From contig JNDT01001127.1 in NCBI GenBank assembly GCA_000697055.1, forward strand, positions 1 through 64,000: a stretch of DNA of 64,000 bases. The letters are read 5' to 3'. Shown piece after piece: positions 8,480 through 19,725 of the stretch (the first letter of the stretch is position 1; every line of letters begins with the position of its first letter). A program made the position numbers and the translations under genes. The DNA is from Saksenaea vasiformis B4078. Taxonomy: Eukaryota > Mucoromycota > Mucoromycetes > Mucorales > Saksenaeaceae. The notes beneath the pieces are model-generated. The model had not been told where the DNA came from. It did not search any database and saw only the letters and a program-made list of their open reading frames with translations.

Positions 8480-11128
8480 CTACTCCCAGCCCTTGTCTTG
8501 GCCAGCAGATTTTTTCTCTTGGGCATCTTTCCTCCACTTCTCTGCGCGTTTACCGCTCCTTCTTCTATACCTTCGTGGTTTTGTTTGCGAAGACTCAGCT
8601 TCGTTAGATACTTCCATGCCAAGCTTTGATTGTTTCTCTGACGGCTTTTTTTGCGACTTCTTTGAAAACCTCTTTGACCTTTTCTTCGACGATCTTTTCT
8701 CTGGTACATCTTCCACTGGCATCTTTAGTTCCACTTTTAGTTCCACTTTTTCTTCCACTTTTTCTTCCACTTTTTCTTCCACTTTTTCTTCCACTTTTTC
8801 TTCCACTTTTTCTTCCACTTCTGCTTCCACTTGTTTCTTTTTTGACCGTGTCCTTGACTTTCTGGGTGGTCGGTTCCCCGACTGTTCCTTATTTGTTGCT
8901 TCTTCATGTTCTGCTTCAGATGTTTCCTCTTCCAATAAATGCCCGTCCACCAATTTGTTTCTATGCATCGCTTCGTAAGCTTTTTGGATGTAACCTTCGA
9001 TGACTGCCGTCTGATCCTGGGTTACTTTGATCCGCATAGGTATTACGCCTTGGGATTCACATAGGTCATGGATTTTGTTGAGATCAAGAAAAGCACCGAT
9101 CAGTGCCAGCTGGTTTCCACGGGCCTCACACATACTATCAATGCAACTACCGTCGAACGCGTACATATTGAACTTGCCGTAGGTAGATCCAAATATATTG
9201 TACAAGTTCGTGGAATTTAGTACAAGGCGCGAAGTCACGTCAGATCTGAACGTTGGACAAATATCGCAAGAATACTGTGGGTATCCAGCAGCACGAAGAA
9301 GAGCATTTGCTAGTATGACAAATCGAACGCGAAAAGCAACGGCTTTGCTGACTCGATGACGCAAAACGTAGGGTCGCAGTGTATTGATGATACTCGCGGT
9401 TGTGTCAATTTGTTCTTGTGTTAATGGGGTTTTGTTGCTCCACAATGAGCTCACATGAGACGGAGACACCGTTTTCAAATCATCAGACAAGAGTAATCCC
9501 TTGCATATATTTCCCAGTTCAGCAAGCTGTCCCGGTGACGGTTCCCTTCTTAAAGCTTCTTCCTTAGACAGACCTTTTAGGTCAATTGAACGCCGATGAA
9601 CCTGTATAAACCGGAGAAGCTGTTGAAGCTGTTGACAATTGTGAATTTATGGTACTATGAATTATCCAATACTCACCTGTGCTTGTTCCTTTTCCAACTT
9701 CTCAACGTATGGCTTCTTTTCTTCTTCTAGTTCGTCCCTATATTTTGTAATTAAAGCGATGTGGTTCTGAGTATAAGCGTTTCTTTCTTCATCCGTTTCG
9801 TGAGCCATCCGTTCGTGCAACCGTTTTAATTGCTCCTCTACGCTTTCTAACTTCCTTTTGATCCTGAACAGGTGCCGTTTCGTGGTCTGGTTATCGTATT
9901 CCGCTTTATATGCTTTGTTTGTCTCCTTCCAGTAATTATCTACATCTCGTAAGGGTGCCAGCCTGATTCGTAGTACGTTACGAAGAAGATCGTCCATGAT
10001 TTTCGGATACATCTCACCATCCCAAAGGCTTACAAGTCTTGCATGAAATTTTCGAAGGTGCTCAGACGCCATAGCGCCAAGGCCTAGAGGGAGTCTCTCT
10101 TTCTCCATGATAAGGGCGTTCCGCAATTCTGTCCAGAGGTGATGATGAACTTGGTTGGATTCAGTGATCCGTTTGCTAAAGTACTCCGAGTGTATAAATC
10201 GTATATGTCCCAAGCCAAAAAGTTGAGATAGATCGTCGTTGTTCGTATCTGGGAGCGTACTGAGATACTCTTCGACATTCTGTGGAAAAGGAGCCACAGG
10301 GATGGTTAGGTCGCCATTGATAGCAGATCGATCGCGAATATGTGTCTCAGGTAGGATATCCAACACATTAAAAACGACAGGATCGACTTGATCGCTGAAG
10401 ACAGCTTTATTTGTTTGCGGGTTGACAATGATTGAACGTGCAGCGTATTCGGCCATAGTCGCATGGACCACAGCAGACAGATCTGAAGTGTAACAACCCA
10501 TATGTTCAGAGGTGGAAGAGATGGTTTCAAGAAAAGTCTCCCTGACATCATCGTCCAAGTCATCTCGGAGAAGCGCGGATAGCGGTGTTGAGCATGCGCC
10601 GCGTCGCAACTTTTCTTGTCCCGTCTCATATTCCACCTCGACATTCTCAGGATCAGCTTGACCTTCGTCATATTCTTCTTCAGTATCTTCTTTGTTTAGA
10701 GGATCCATTTCTGTACGTCCTGCAGCAACAAGTGCGGCGGCATCCTCAACCGCACGGTCAAAATTGTCTATAGAAAAATCCCTCCATAGCTTTGCGATTT
10801 CTCCCTTCTGCGAGTATTTCGAAAGAATAGTTCGCCGAACCGTTCCATGGCTGCAACCGATCGCATCATCTGCTTGCTCATATAAATGTTTAGGTGATCG
10901 AGTAGCTCTTCCAAGAGTATCTCGAAGTTCTTTCAGCCGCTTTTCTCTTGTCGAAGGGTTATATTGCTTTGACGCTTTGCATTTAACAATCTCCTTCGCT
11001 ATCATTGATATCAACCTTCGGTTGGATACCTCGTGTAATATCCGGAGAGCCTCTTCAACAGTTATTGTAGAATCAGTATTCTTTTTAGTTTTCCTCGTTA
11101 TTGCACGAAGCGTTGGCAGAGGCGCCAT
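8480..11128 (-). CDS. Large unrecognised two-exon protein with C-terminal basic/acidic tail
   Basis: Exons 11128-9677 and 9601-8480 join in phase 0 across a 75-nt intron to 857 residues. I do not recognise the family. Visible features: an N-terminal basic region (residues 1-110) with a possible helix-turn-helix stretch (ADDAIGCSHGTVRRTILSKY); an acidic segment near 150-175; a coiled coil around 430-480 (RIKRKLESVEEQLKRLHERM); a cysteine-bearing block near 590-600 (YSCDICPTF) followed by NIFGSTYGKFNMYAFDG and LIGAFLDLNKIHDLCESQG, which looks like the most structured part; then a low-complexity tail of Lys/Arg clusters and VEEK repeats. The basic, repeat-rich tail suggests nucleic-acid or nuclear association (inference). 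It may belong to a lineage-specific family linked to mobile DNA, but no nuclease or integrase motif is visible and I saw no terminal repeats. Confidence 0.6.
8727..8832. repeat. 12-nt coding minisatellite (VEEK repeats)
   Basis: About eight near-perfect 12-nt units inside the large minus-strand gene. Six encode Val-Glu-Glu-Lys and the flanking units have drifted to VELK and VEAE. The near identity of the central units indicates recent expansion by slippage or unequal exchange; unit size keeps the frame. Confidence 0.9.
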
Positions 11129-12170
11129 TGGTATGGATGTATCTATACAGGAACTGTCGACAATGCGTAATTAACGCTTGCAGTCTGCATTTTAACAAGG
11201 TTGCCTCTACCTTTCAATCATCCGAACCACGGAAGTGCTCGCTAGGCTGTATTTATTCAAAAATCAAATAGGATGAAGTAGTAGAAAACGAATGCTTGAT
11301 TGCAGTTTGAGCTGCAGTAATGAGGGATGTACTAATTGGTGGATAATGTCAGCTTCAACACCCACGGAATGAATGTCCGACATACAGGTATGCCTTCCTT
11401 TTTTAGGAAGCACTGTGAGTCAACCCAAGGGAAAAAAGAGGACGTTAGTTTACCCTCGTGTTGTGCTGACCTAATCTCTTTGTATTTCACCTGCTGTGGT
11501 TAGTTATCCGTGGAGAAAAGGTTGCTACTGTTTTTCTGTTGAAAATCAAATGGTTGTTTACCCAATAGAGAAACATGTACAGCAATGAAGGCAAATGTGC
11601 CACCATGCAACTAGATCGCACCTTTTAGGGCAGTAGGGATAGTCAACTGGAATGTAACCACAGCGCAATTAATCTGAAGGTATTTATCAGCACAATACGA
11701 CACCGATGCATCTTGTTCCTTCCATGACTTGGACAGGAAAGGTTGAAGAATGTTGCTAATCAGGAAGTGGAATATCTGGAATTTGTTTTCTCTCTGCAAT
11801 CAAAACAAAAATATAAATAGTAACATATTCTTTTTGCCATCGTTCACTTAAGATCGTACGCAAGGCATCTCATTACTGTGTATTGAATAGATGTTGTCCA
11901 TGAAGACTCAACTTTTCGCTTAAGAACTGTAAAACAGATGTTATGTTTCGTTAACAATCAGTTAAGCCATAACATCTTACGTATGTGAGCTTGATCCAAT
12001 GATAAAATAGTACCTACGGTCTCACACAAAAAAAAGTTATCGTTGGAAATTTAGCTCAAGCCTATAACCCTTTCTTTGCACATGACGTAGATCGTAAAGT
12101 ATTCAATAAAACAAAACGAGATTCAGCGCAGACGTAGTAGCAGATGTTAAAAATATATATTTAAAGATAA
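11129..12170. other. Intergenic region, no gene seen
   Basis: AT-rich. It includes the 5' flank of the large minus-strand gene at its left end and the flank of the Tc1-like relic at its right end. No convincing frame or RNA gene. Confidence 0.6.
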
Positions 12171-13150
12171 TCAATATTTTGTATTGCCACCTCCGGCATC
12201 AATAACTGCTTGAATCCTTTGTGGCATGCTGGCCACTAAGATCACCGCTAGTTCCAGATCTAGTTTCTGCCATTCTTGCTGTAGGCATGCCTTGAGATGC
12301 TCAGAATTATGGGTGTGAGCTCTTCGGTGTGCAATACGCTTTTCAAGAGCATGCCACAGGCGTTCGATGGGATTTAGATCTGGATTTTGAGCAGACCAGT
12401 AGTCGAAACCTTGCAACTGCCAACGATTCTTCCACCATCTCGCATATGAGCCCGTGTGGCAATTAGCACCATCCTATTGAAAGATAAATGGGCTTTCTTG
12501 CTCTTCACAAAGTTCGTTGTACCAGGGAAGGAAATTGTTAGAAACAATCCACATAAGCATCTTGATCTACAGAGCCATCCATAATCACCAGTGGACTAAA
12601 CCCTCTTCCTCAGAAGCAGCTCCAAACCATGACTGATCCATTGCCGTATTTCACAGTTGGCAGAATGTGGTGTTGCTGGTACCTTTCTCCTTCCATACGT
12701 AACACACGGAGACCACCATCATTACCGGTAACTGTGTAGGGGGACTCATCACACCAAACAACCTTCTTCCGCATGTCTATCGTGCCCTTTTCCTAGGCTT
12801 TTCCTTGCAAACAATTTTGCCATCTATTTGGGACGGCGCTCAATCCTTCCTTGCTAAAGATTACCGCAATCTCTGCCTCTTGTGAACGGCTGTGAAGAAA
12901 TGTTCGAGACTCGCGAACAACTGGTAGAGCCAACTGCGATGTAGCCGGTCGCTGTGTTTTTTTCGAACATTAGCTCCAGTCGCTTGATGAAAGGAATAAG
13001 ATATAAGAGGATTCGTCTAACACTCCAACGTAAGGTGGTCTCCTTTGTTGGCTTCAACTTTAGGTCTACCCGATCTTGGCGTTGGTTTTGTCGAACCAGT
13101 TTCCCTCCATCTCTTAACCAATACCCCAATAATCGAGGAAAGTATTGGAT
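12171..13150 (-). pseudogene. Decayed Tc1/mariner-family transposase
   Basis: Reading the minus strand from about 13110, pieces of one transposase appear in order but in shifting frames: a linker LVKRWRETGSTKPTPRSGRPK with the GRPR-like motif; then KVVWCDESPY (first catalytic Asp); MVWSCF; a second-Asp segment DGANCH immediately preceded by a TAG; and WSAQNPDLNPIERLW, with the third acidic residue, ending at 12171. The spacing from the second Asp to the Glu is 35 residues by my count. Stops and frameshifts (for example after VMVWSCF and in the stretch before DGANCH) mean it cannot make a working enzyme. The DNA-binding N-terminus is only partly readable. Terminal inverted repeats were not found, so element limits are approximate. 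Confidence 0.85.
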
Positions 13151-13437
13151 CAAGCGCAAACGCCATCTTAGGCTTTTTCTCCAACGTGAAACCGGATTAC
13201 ACCGGCGCGATCACTTCCATAACGTTTCGGTCGTGCTTCGAATACGCGACGTATGTCGAATCGTTCGTCATTTTGTGTACCCGGCGTTTGGCTACTTGGG
13301 TAAATTCTCGCACTTCAGGAATATGCTTTTGGATACTGGGTATAGTATCTCCACTTGGCATAAAAAAAACAGGCAGTAAAAGGTTCCTTAAAGACGCGTC
13401 AGAGGGCCAAAATTTGTCTGCAACGAGCAACTTTTTG

Positions 13438-13462
13438 TATGTGACTGTAGTGCAGTCACATA
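13438..13462. repeat. Perfect 10-bp inverted repeat with 5-nt loop
   Basis: TATGTGACTG at 13438-13447 and its exact reverse complement at 13453-13462, separated by TAGTG. It lies between the Tc1-like relic and the Rsc7-PHD gene. It could be an element end, a protein-binding palindrome or chance. Confidence 0.6.
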
Positions 13463-13621
13463 TATGAGGAAATCCATTGTGGATGTGCGAGAAGAACCAG
13501 CTCAATGTCGCCGAAAGGTAGTGAAAAAGCATGCCGCGATCGATGCCGCGTTCATCGTGCGCCATATTAAAGGATATAGCGGATTAAAACGTGTTTTTTT
13601 CTCTATTAGAAGCTATTTCAG

Positions 13622-16576
13622 GAAAAAGACGAAGAGGGAGACCTCCGCGAAGACGATCGTCGAATAGAAAAGTCACTACATATGTGACAAACGAAGCGGA
13701 AATGACCGATCATGTCGGACTTGACAAAGATCATGCTCGAGATGCAACATCCAATGCTTCCGACAGTGGACAGGAGGATGAATCAGACTACAAAGCAACT
13801 AGAAAACGCAGGCGATCCAGAAACAGCGCAACTGTCAATGACAATGCCGAAGTCGAAACCAAGCGTCGAAAAGAAGACGAGACCTGGGAAAACAGCGACG
13901 GATATCAAAGTGAAATAGAGGAGACAGGAGAGGAAAAGATAGACAAAAATGGGCAATTACTTGGAGGTAATATCCGACGACTGCATAGATTTGTCATGCA
14001 ATAGAAAACTTAGCCGCCTCTTCTAGGTCGTGAATATAGGGTGTCGACATTTACATTACCGACACGTGGAGATATACTGCTAATGTTTGCCATGGATCCG
14101 GCCAAAGTGCTCGGTTACCGCGACAGTTATCTGTTTTTCCACAAAAATCCGCAACTTCGGCGTATACGGATCAGCGAGGATGAGAAGCGATGGCTAGTAG
14201 AACAACATTTACTCGTATCTTGGTTCCGGAATCGCGACGTTGCTGTTGTGACAGCTCGCTCGGTCTTCAAATGCTTTGGATCCAGAATTATCAAGAACGG
14301 AAAGCGACATAAAGACGACTATTTTGAAACCCAAGAGACACCAATTGCAACAGAGACCGAAGAATTACAGGGCGATCCTTTAGAAACCCTGGGCCGTCAA
14401 TCAATTTTTTCAAAGACGCCTCACACAAATGGGTATATGAGCAGTTCACCTATCAACAAGGCAACATGGATGCACCACGCTGCCCTCGCGGTGAGAGGGT
14501 TCAATGCTCAACTTCACGAACGTCGTGCTGAAAAACGCACATTTTACGATATTCATACCAATGTTAATCAAATTGCATCCGCAACCCAACCAACGTCTTG
14601 CAGTTTCGAGTTTGTAAAGACATCCGACGATACATTTTCGACGACCAATCGTGTGGAGTTTATGCATTCATCTGAGGACTCTGTTGGTGTACGCTATCAA
14701 GGTCTCGGAAAGGATTTGCTAGAAAACAGCTACGACAACAGCATGATCTTAGACATTCTTCCATCGAATATCAGACAGCGTGCATCACGGATGCTTACAT
14801 CATCTCAGTTTGATACGTCTTACGAGACAAATCAAGATGAAATGTACCCGCTGTCGCTCATGGAAGGCCAATATCAAGGATCGTTTTCGATGTAAGAAAC
14901 AAAATGGAAAGGAAGTTAGCAAGTTCGTTAACTGAATACGCGCGATTATATTGTGCTTAGTCATTCTACACGCTTTAATCAACCGGATCCAAAGATTATC
15001 TCACCCTCAGCAGTGTCTGCAACTGCGCAGTCTATCATGGCGCAACAATATTATCTCAACCAGGTATATCAAGCTGTGAATAATAACATGGCTGCGTTCG
15101 CGGAACAGCAATCAGCTCCTGCAGCGTCTGCTGTGCAGTCAACATCATCAGGACGCCCTTCCACGAAACCTATTCAACTTCCACAAACTTCATCACCAAG
15201 AGCATCACAATCCGTAGCAGCATCAGCACCCTCCATAACATCTCTACCACCTGTCATCCCTGTACGTGAAATGTCAGTCGTGTTTAGTCATACTGACTTA
15301 TTTTGGGCAGAGAACTGTAGAAGCGACAACTGAACCGTTATTATGCGGTTACACGACACCCAAAGGACAAGCATGCAAACGTGTGGTCATGATTCCTGGT
15401 GAAAAATGCCAGGCGCACGCTGCTGCGGCTGCAGCTGCAACCTCTGGCGTGTCGGCTTCGACTGAGGCGAAAACGGTGAATGCATCACAGGTAAATTCTT
15501 ATTTCAACGAATCGGCTACTGAAATCGATGCATAGCCTGCTTACTCGGATAGCAAATGCGCCAATTGCAACTATCTGAGTGCACCGCCTGAACTATTGGC
15601 CAAGGACGGAAAGAAGAAGTGTGATGAGTTCGCCATGGTGAAATGCACAAAATGTAATAAGAAATATCACCCTGCCTGCATACACTTGAAAACGCCACGG
15701 CAGCTTGCCGCAGTGGAATCCTATCCATGGTCATGTCCTGAATGCACTGTTTGCTGTGTATGCAAGGCAGCTGGTGACGAAACAAAGTTGATGATATGTG
15801 ATGGATGTGACCGAGGGTGGCATACGGAATGGTAGGTGAATGCTAACTGGATAAGGATGATTCATAATGATGATTGTTATTATTATTTTAGCTGTAATCC
15901 AAAAGTGGAGACGATTCCAAAAGGTAAAGTCCTGTTCTTGTTTAAGGCAACGTGATACTCAATGTCCTACAGAAGCTTGGCTTTGTCCTCTTTGTGCTGA
16001 TTGTCATAGTTGCGATGAACGAGAAGGGGCCAATGGAGAAAAGACGAGCTATCATCATGCGATTGCGCCTCCAAGCGACAGATACAAATATCCTGCCTAC
16101 TTAGCTACCTACTGCCGCAAATGTTTTGATAATTTCAATGCGGATCGATTTTGCCCAATATGTCTCAAGACGTTTTCTGAGGACGACGATAATGACGACG
16201 AAGACAACGAGATGGTTGCATGCGATGCTTGCGACCATTGGATTCACGCTGGTTGTGACGAAACGTTGACACCGGAAAAATACCAAAGTCTTTGCGATGA
16301 TGAAGAAGCTAGTTATTTATGTCCACTGTGTAACGATAAGGTCAAACCGTTGGTTCATACCGGAACGGCTGTCATGGCGCTGAAAGGTCTTTCAGCACCG
16401 AGTGGATATTGTGTGGGCATGATTGGTGGCAAAGTAAGCGATTTAGTCATAAAACGTATTCTTTTGTCTCACCTTGTCGCTAGGTGAAAACACGCGGCGT
16501 AGTCAGTTATAAAAAAATCAAAGTAGGGGTACCAGAAATCAATGGTACCGGTATAGCGGAAATGCCTCGACTTTAG
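13622..16576 (+). CDS. Chromatin remodeller subunit: Rsc7/Swp82 domain plus PHD-type zinc fingers (5' end unresolved)
   Basis: Exons 13622(?)-13966, 14027-14891, 14961-15261, 15311-15490, 15536-15831, 15892-15923, 15973-16433, 16484-16576. From the first in-frame ATG (13702) it is 830 residues. The frame stays open upstream and encodes an AT-hook-like KRRRGRPPRRR, so the true start is probably in an earlier exon I could not place. After an acidic and basic N-terminus comes the Rsc7/Swp82 (CRC_subunit) signature: NGQLLGGREY, STFTLPTRGDILLMFAMDPA, VLGYRDSYLFFHKN. A Ser/Ala/Gln-rich linker leads to a Cys/His cluster (CGYTTPKGQACKR) and then PHD fingers (CVCKAAGDETKLMICDGCDRGWH, ...WLCPLC; and later CPICLKTF...ACDACDHWIH). 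PHD fingers read histone tails; Rsc7/Swp82 are RSC and SWI/SNF subunits. Expected role: targeting of an SWI/SNF-type complex. Confidence 0.85.
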
Positions 16577-16712
16577 GCATGTGTCGTACGGAAATAAAGT
16601 GTCGCGACTTCAAAATAGTTTAACCATGCATTTACTGCGGCAGTCGTGGCGCAGCTATGCATATAAATAGGAGTTGAGAAATGGTTGCTGCTATCGTTAT
16701 CTTTAACAAAAT

Positions 16713-17537
16713 ATGAGTGATTTTCCTCTTGCTTATGCTGAACCCGTCCGATGGGTTGACGACGAAGCAGCTTTATCGGCCTACTATGCAATGATTTGCG
16801 ATGAAGACGGATTTCCGTCACTGAGTAGTCAACCACCCGCACCTAGCGATTGGCAAATGATCAGGAAACAAGAACTGGCAGGTGACGACAGCTTTGATCA
16901 CACGCTTACCCTGGTTACGTCGACGGATGAGCGGCCTTGCAATGCCTGGCAACGAATAGACACCATGGATGCCCCTTACGCCGAAGTAGCAGAAAAGGCC
17001 GTAGATCTTCCACCACCAGAACCATACAAGGCAGAGACTCTCCCTCCAACCTATAGCCAATGCCTGAAGTCACCCCAAAAAAAGATTTCCAAAGAAGAAG
17101 AAGAGATATTACTAGACGAGGCGTTACCAGATATAACCGACCTTTGGTCCTTGCGCAAGAAGACTAGTGCAGAGGCCAATCACTTCAACCGACGGTCGCT
17201 TAAACGAAGACTTGCACATGCAAGACTCTGGCTTGCAAACGATATAAATATGGAGACAGTACAATACAAATTTGAATCCCGGACACCAGGCAATACCGAC
17301 CCCGTTGCCGAGCAACTCGGAAAACTCCAACGAAAAGCATACTGGATCATGGGAGAGGAATGGCGATCAAGATACCCTGACAAGCTCAAGGATAGCTCCC
17401 GTCGTGAACGCCTGGTATTCAGTCTGAATGGAGAAGGTGATTTAGAAAAAGCATTGCAGGAAGTGCCGGAATACAGGTGGCCAAAAGCAGCACGCATGCT
17501 TTATGCAAACCTTGGATCTAGCAAGTGTGTATTTTGA
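16713..17537 (+). CDS. Unrecognised 274-residue protein with PPxY motif
   Basis: A single-exon frame with an ATG start and no stop for 274 codons. I do not recognise a family. The N-terminal half is acidic and Pro-rich (VDLPPPEPYK) and carries LPPTYSQC, a PPxY motif of the kind bound by WW domains, including Nedd4/Rsp5-type ubiquitin ligases. The C-terminal half is basic and probably helical (FNRRSLKRRLAHARLWL; KLQRKAYWIMGEEWRSRYP). No signal peptide or membrane segment. It starts 136 nt after the Rsc7-PHD stop, on the same strand. Confidence 0.6.
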   Translation: MSDFPLAYAEPVRWVDDEAALSAYYAMICDEDGFPSLSSQPPAPSDWQMIRKQELAGDDSFDHTLTLVTSTDERPCNAWQRIDTMDAPYAEVAEKAVDLPPPEPYKAETLPPTYSQCLKSPQKKISKEEEEILLDEALPDITDLWSLRKKTSAEANHFNRRSLKRRLAHARLWLANDINMETVQYKFESRTPGNTDPVAEQLGKLQRKAYWIMGEEWRSRYPDKLKDSSRRERLVFSLNGEGDLEKALQEVPEYRWPKAARMLYANLGSSKCVF

Positions 17538-17740
17538 TAGACGAACATTGGCGATAAGACCACGTTGAAAAATAAACTTCGTCTCCCTTCTTTCACTTAT
17601 TAACCACCAAAAATTCTGTTTCTTCCCCCTTTTTCGGCCCTTATCCGTCTCCATGCATCCCCTCTGGTTGAATCAACCCATTGTTAAAAATTTTCATGAG
17701 TTAAAAATACCCAAGTAGACCTCTACCTGTCCTTCTATTA

Positions 17741-17833
17741 TCTCTTTCTTTCTCTCTTTTTTTTTCTCTCTCTCTTTTTTTTCTTTTCTAGTTACTTTTC
17801 CCATTCCATTCCATTCGTTTCCACTTATTCAAA
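17741..17833 (+). promoter_or_regulatory. Pyrimidine-rich leader before the two-TM protein gene
   Basis: A long C/T tract, mostly T with CTCTCT runs, lies directly upstream of the ATG at 17834. Such tracts are common in fungal promoters and 5' leaders. The transcription start is not determinable from sequence. Confidence 0.35.
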
Positions 17834-18655
17834 ATGAAAAGCGTTCGATTAGCTTTGATAAACAAAAAATTTGATGACCAGTACACATATGATCTACAAG
17901 GCTACGTGAGTTGTGCCACTATGTCAGAATACTAGGACTGAAACACTTCTTCAGCTTACTGTTCAGGATTTCTGCTCCACAATGAGTCTGTTTAACCAAG
18001 CTGTACGTGAGCATGGGCCTCCCGGTAACAAGATCGTGTGGATTGCTGTACTATGGATTTTCTGGATATTTGCTGCCGTTTCCGTGTACATTCTATGGGT
18101 TACTCTAAGTAACTCTTTGGTGCTAATGATCTTGCCGGTTTCAATGGTCATTAGCACACTTCTCTTTGTCTGGAGATACCGAACCCTAAGACTTAAGGTA
18201 ATTTGTTGTTAAATAACCGGAACCCCCTTGATTTAACCGTAAGTCTAGTTTGAAAAATCAATTGTGCGTATTTGCGGCCGCATTAATGCAACCGATGCGC
18301 TTAGAGGCATTCATTGGCGATTCAACAAGAACGGAACAGATGTCCGTTTATCTGGACCATTTGCCTTTGGCTTGAAATCAGTTTATGCAAGTATATGTCG
18401 TTTTATTCTTATTGTTCATATTTCTCATTTTCATTCAAGGCTATTATTGTTGAATTTGACGACCGTTACAACGCCCTTAGTGGACAACGCCTATCTCACT
18501 GCGCACCTGAAGATTTTGTCGTCATTCCATTGTGTCCATCGTTGGCTAAAATACACGATGCGCACGGACAAGAAGCGATGTCGAACTACCACGATTTTTG
18601 GTCAAATAGACCTGTTTACGACGAGAAAAAAGCGGATATTCCAGTAAAAGAATGA
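17834..18655 (+). CDS. Unrecognised protein with two transmembrane helices
   Basis: Exons 17834-17905, 17967-18197, 18249-18380, 18440-18655 join to 216 residues. A soluble N-terminus (LALINKKFDDQYTYDLQGY) is followed by two adjacent hydrophobic helices at roughly residues 45-95 (IVWIAVLWIFWIFAAVSVYILWV, then LVLMILPVSMVISTLLFVWRY). The C-terminal half (RICGRINATDALRGIHWRF ... IIVEFDDRYN) is probably cytosolic. The pattern of a hairpin pair plus soluble tail recurs in fungal membrane proteins, but I cannot name the family. The third exon's donor is uncertain: the stronger-looking GTATAT ten bases downstream would break the frame. Confidence 0.6.
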
Positions 18656-19725
18656 TAGTACACTATGTTTTTTCTCTTTTTGGCTCTGTGAGCATATCTA
18701 CTGTCTTCAATCTCCTTCCTATCCAATACTCTCCTTTATCTTTCTATGGTTATAACGATAATAGCCTGGACGTTTTTTCCTTCTCTCTTTTTTCTTTTTG
18801 GAAGTATGCGTGTTCTTATTCAATTATAGACACACGTTCTTCTCTACCAAAATTATACGCACGAACGATGATCGTGAAATGATCATCAAAAACTATGTGC
18901 TAGAAGCTGTTTTTTTCTCAACCTTGAAACATCATATTTTGAGGCATATAGCTACTTATGCACAGCTGCCTGATGCGTCGAGATCCTTGTCGATCTTTGA
19001 CAGCTTTGTGAACCAAACGATGCACCGCCACGTCATAGCAGAATAAATAGATATCACGCCTTTCTGAGCTCAGGCCAAGTTAATCCTGAGGTCATATTTA
19101 CATGCATAATAAGCTTGTATACAGCACATATTAAGGTACCGTGGCTATATCGGATGGCACGAGCCACATGGAATCCTTATTTATATCTTTTTTTTTAAAA
19201 AAAAAATAAAAAAGAAAAAGAGAGATAGACGCCAATCCATCTCCATATGCCAATCATTTAAAACGGTTAATGCCATCAATGGCAACTGTTGCTAACCAGC
19301 AGTAAACGGGTGCAAAAATGCGGGACTGAGAAGATATAGGCAGGTCATAAGATTGAAGGTGCCGAAACAGGAAAAAGCGAAGGGATAGATGTAGCTGTTC
19401 ATCAACTGTACCCTTTTCCTGGGCGGACGGCTTCGTGGACACCATTGTGTTGATTAAGGAACAGACGCTGCCTTTTTTTCTAGAAAAGCGAAAAATAGGG
19501 GAAAGAGAAGGGGCCAGGCCAAGATTCTAGAAGCGATTGAACAGCATGTATAATTATGCGTTAAGTTCATTGCAACACGTTGATGTTGGTGTTGGTGTTG
19601 GTGTTGGGACAAACTCTGCTGGCAGCTGAAGAAGGAATTGTGGCTTCATGAGGATAAACCATTCTACCTCCGCGTTTCCTTCTTGACTTCACAATTCGCC
19701 ACTACGATCAGAAACGGCTAAGATA
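18656..19725. other. Intergenic AT-rich region with short repeats
   Basis: No convincing gene. Contains an A/T homopolymer stretch near 19190-19225 and an imperfect GTTGGT hexamer run near 19579-19607. The last 100 bases should include the TFIIIC90 promoter. Confidence 0.55.

Noticed and set aside
8493..9003. Ser/Thr-Phe and Leu-Pro repeat proteins on the plus strand
   Set aside because: Antisense reading of the 12-nt VEEK array in the real minus-strand gene.
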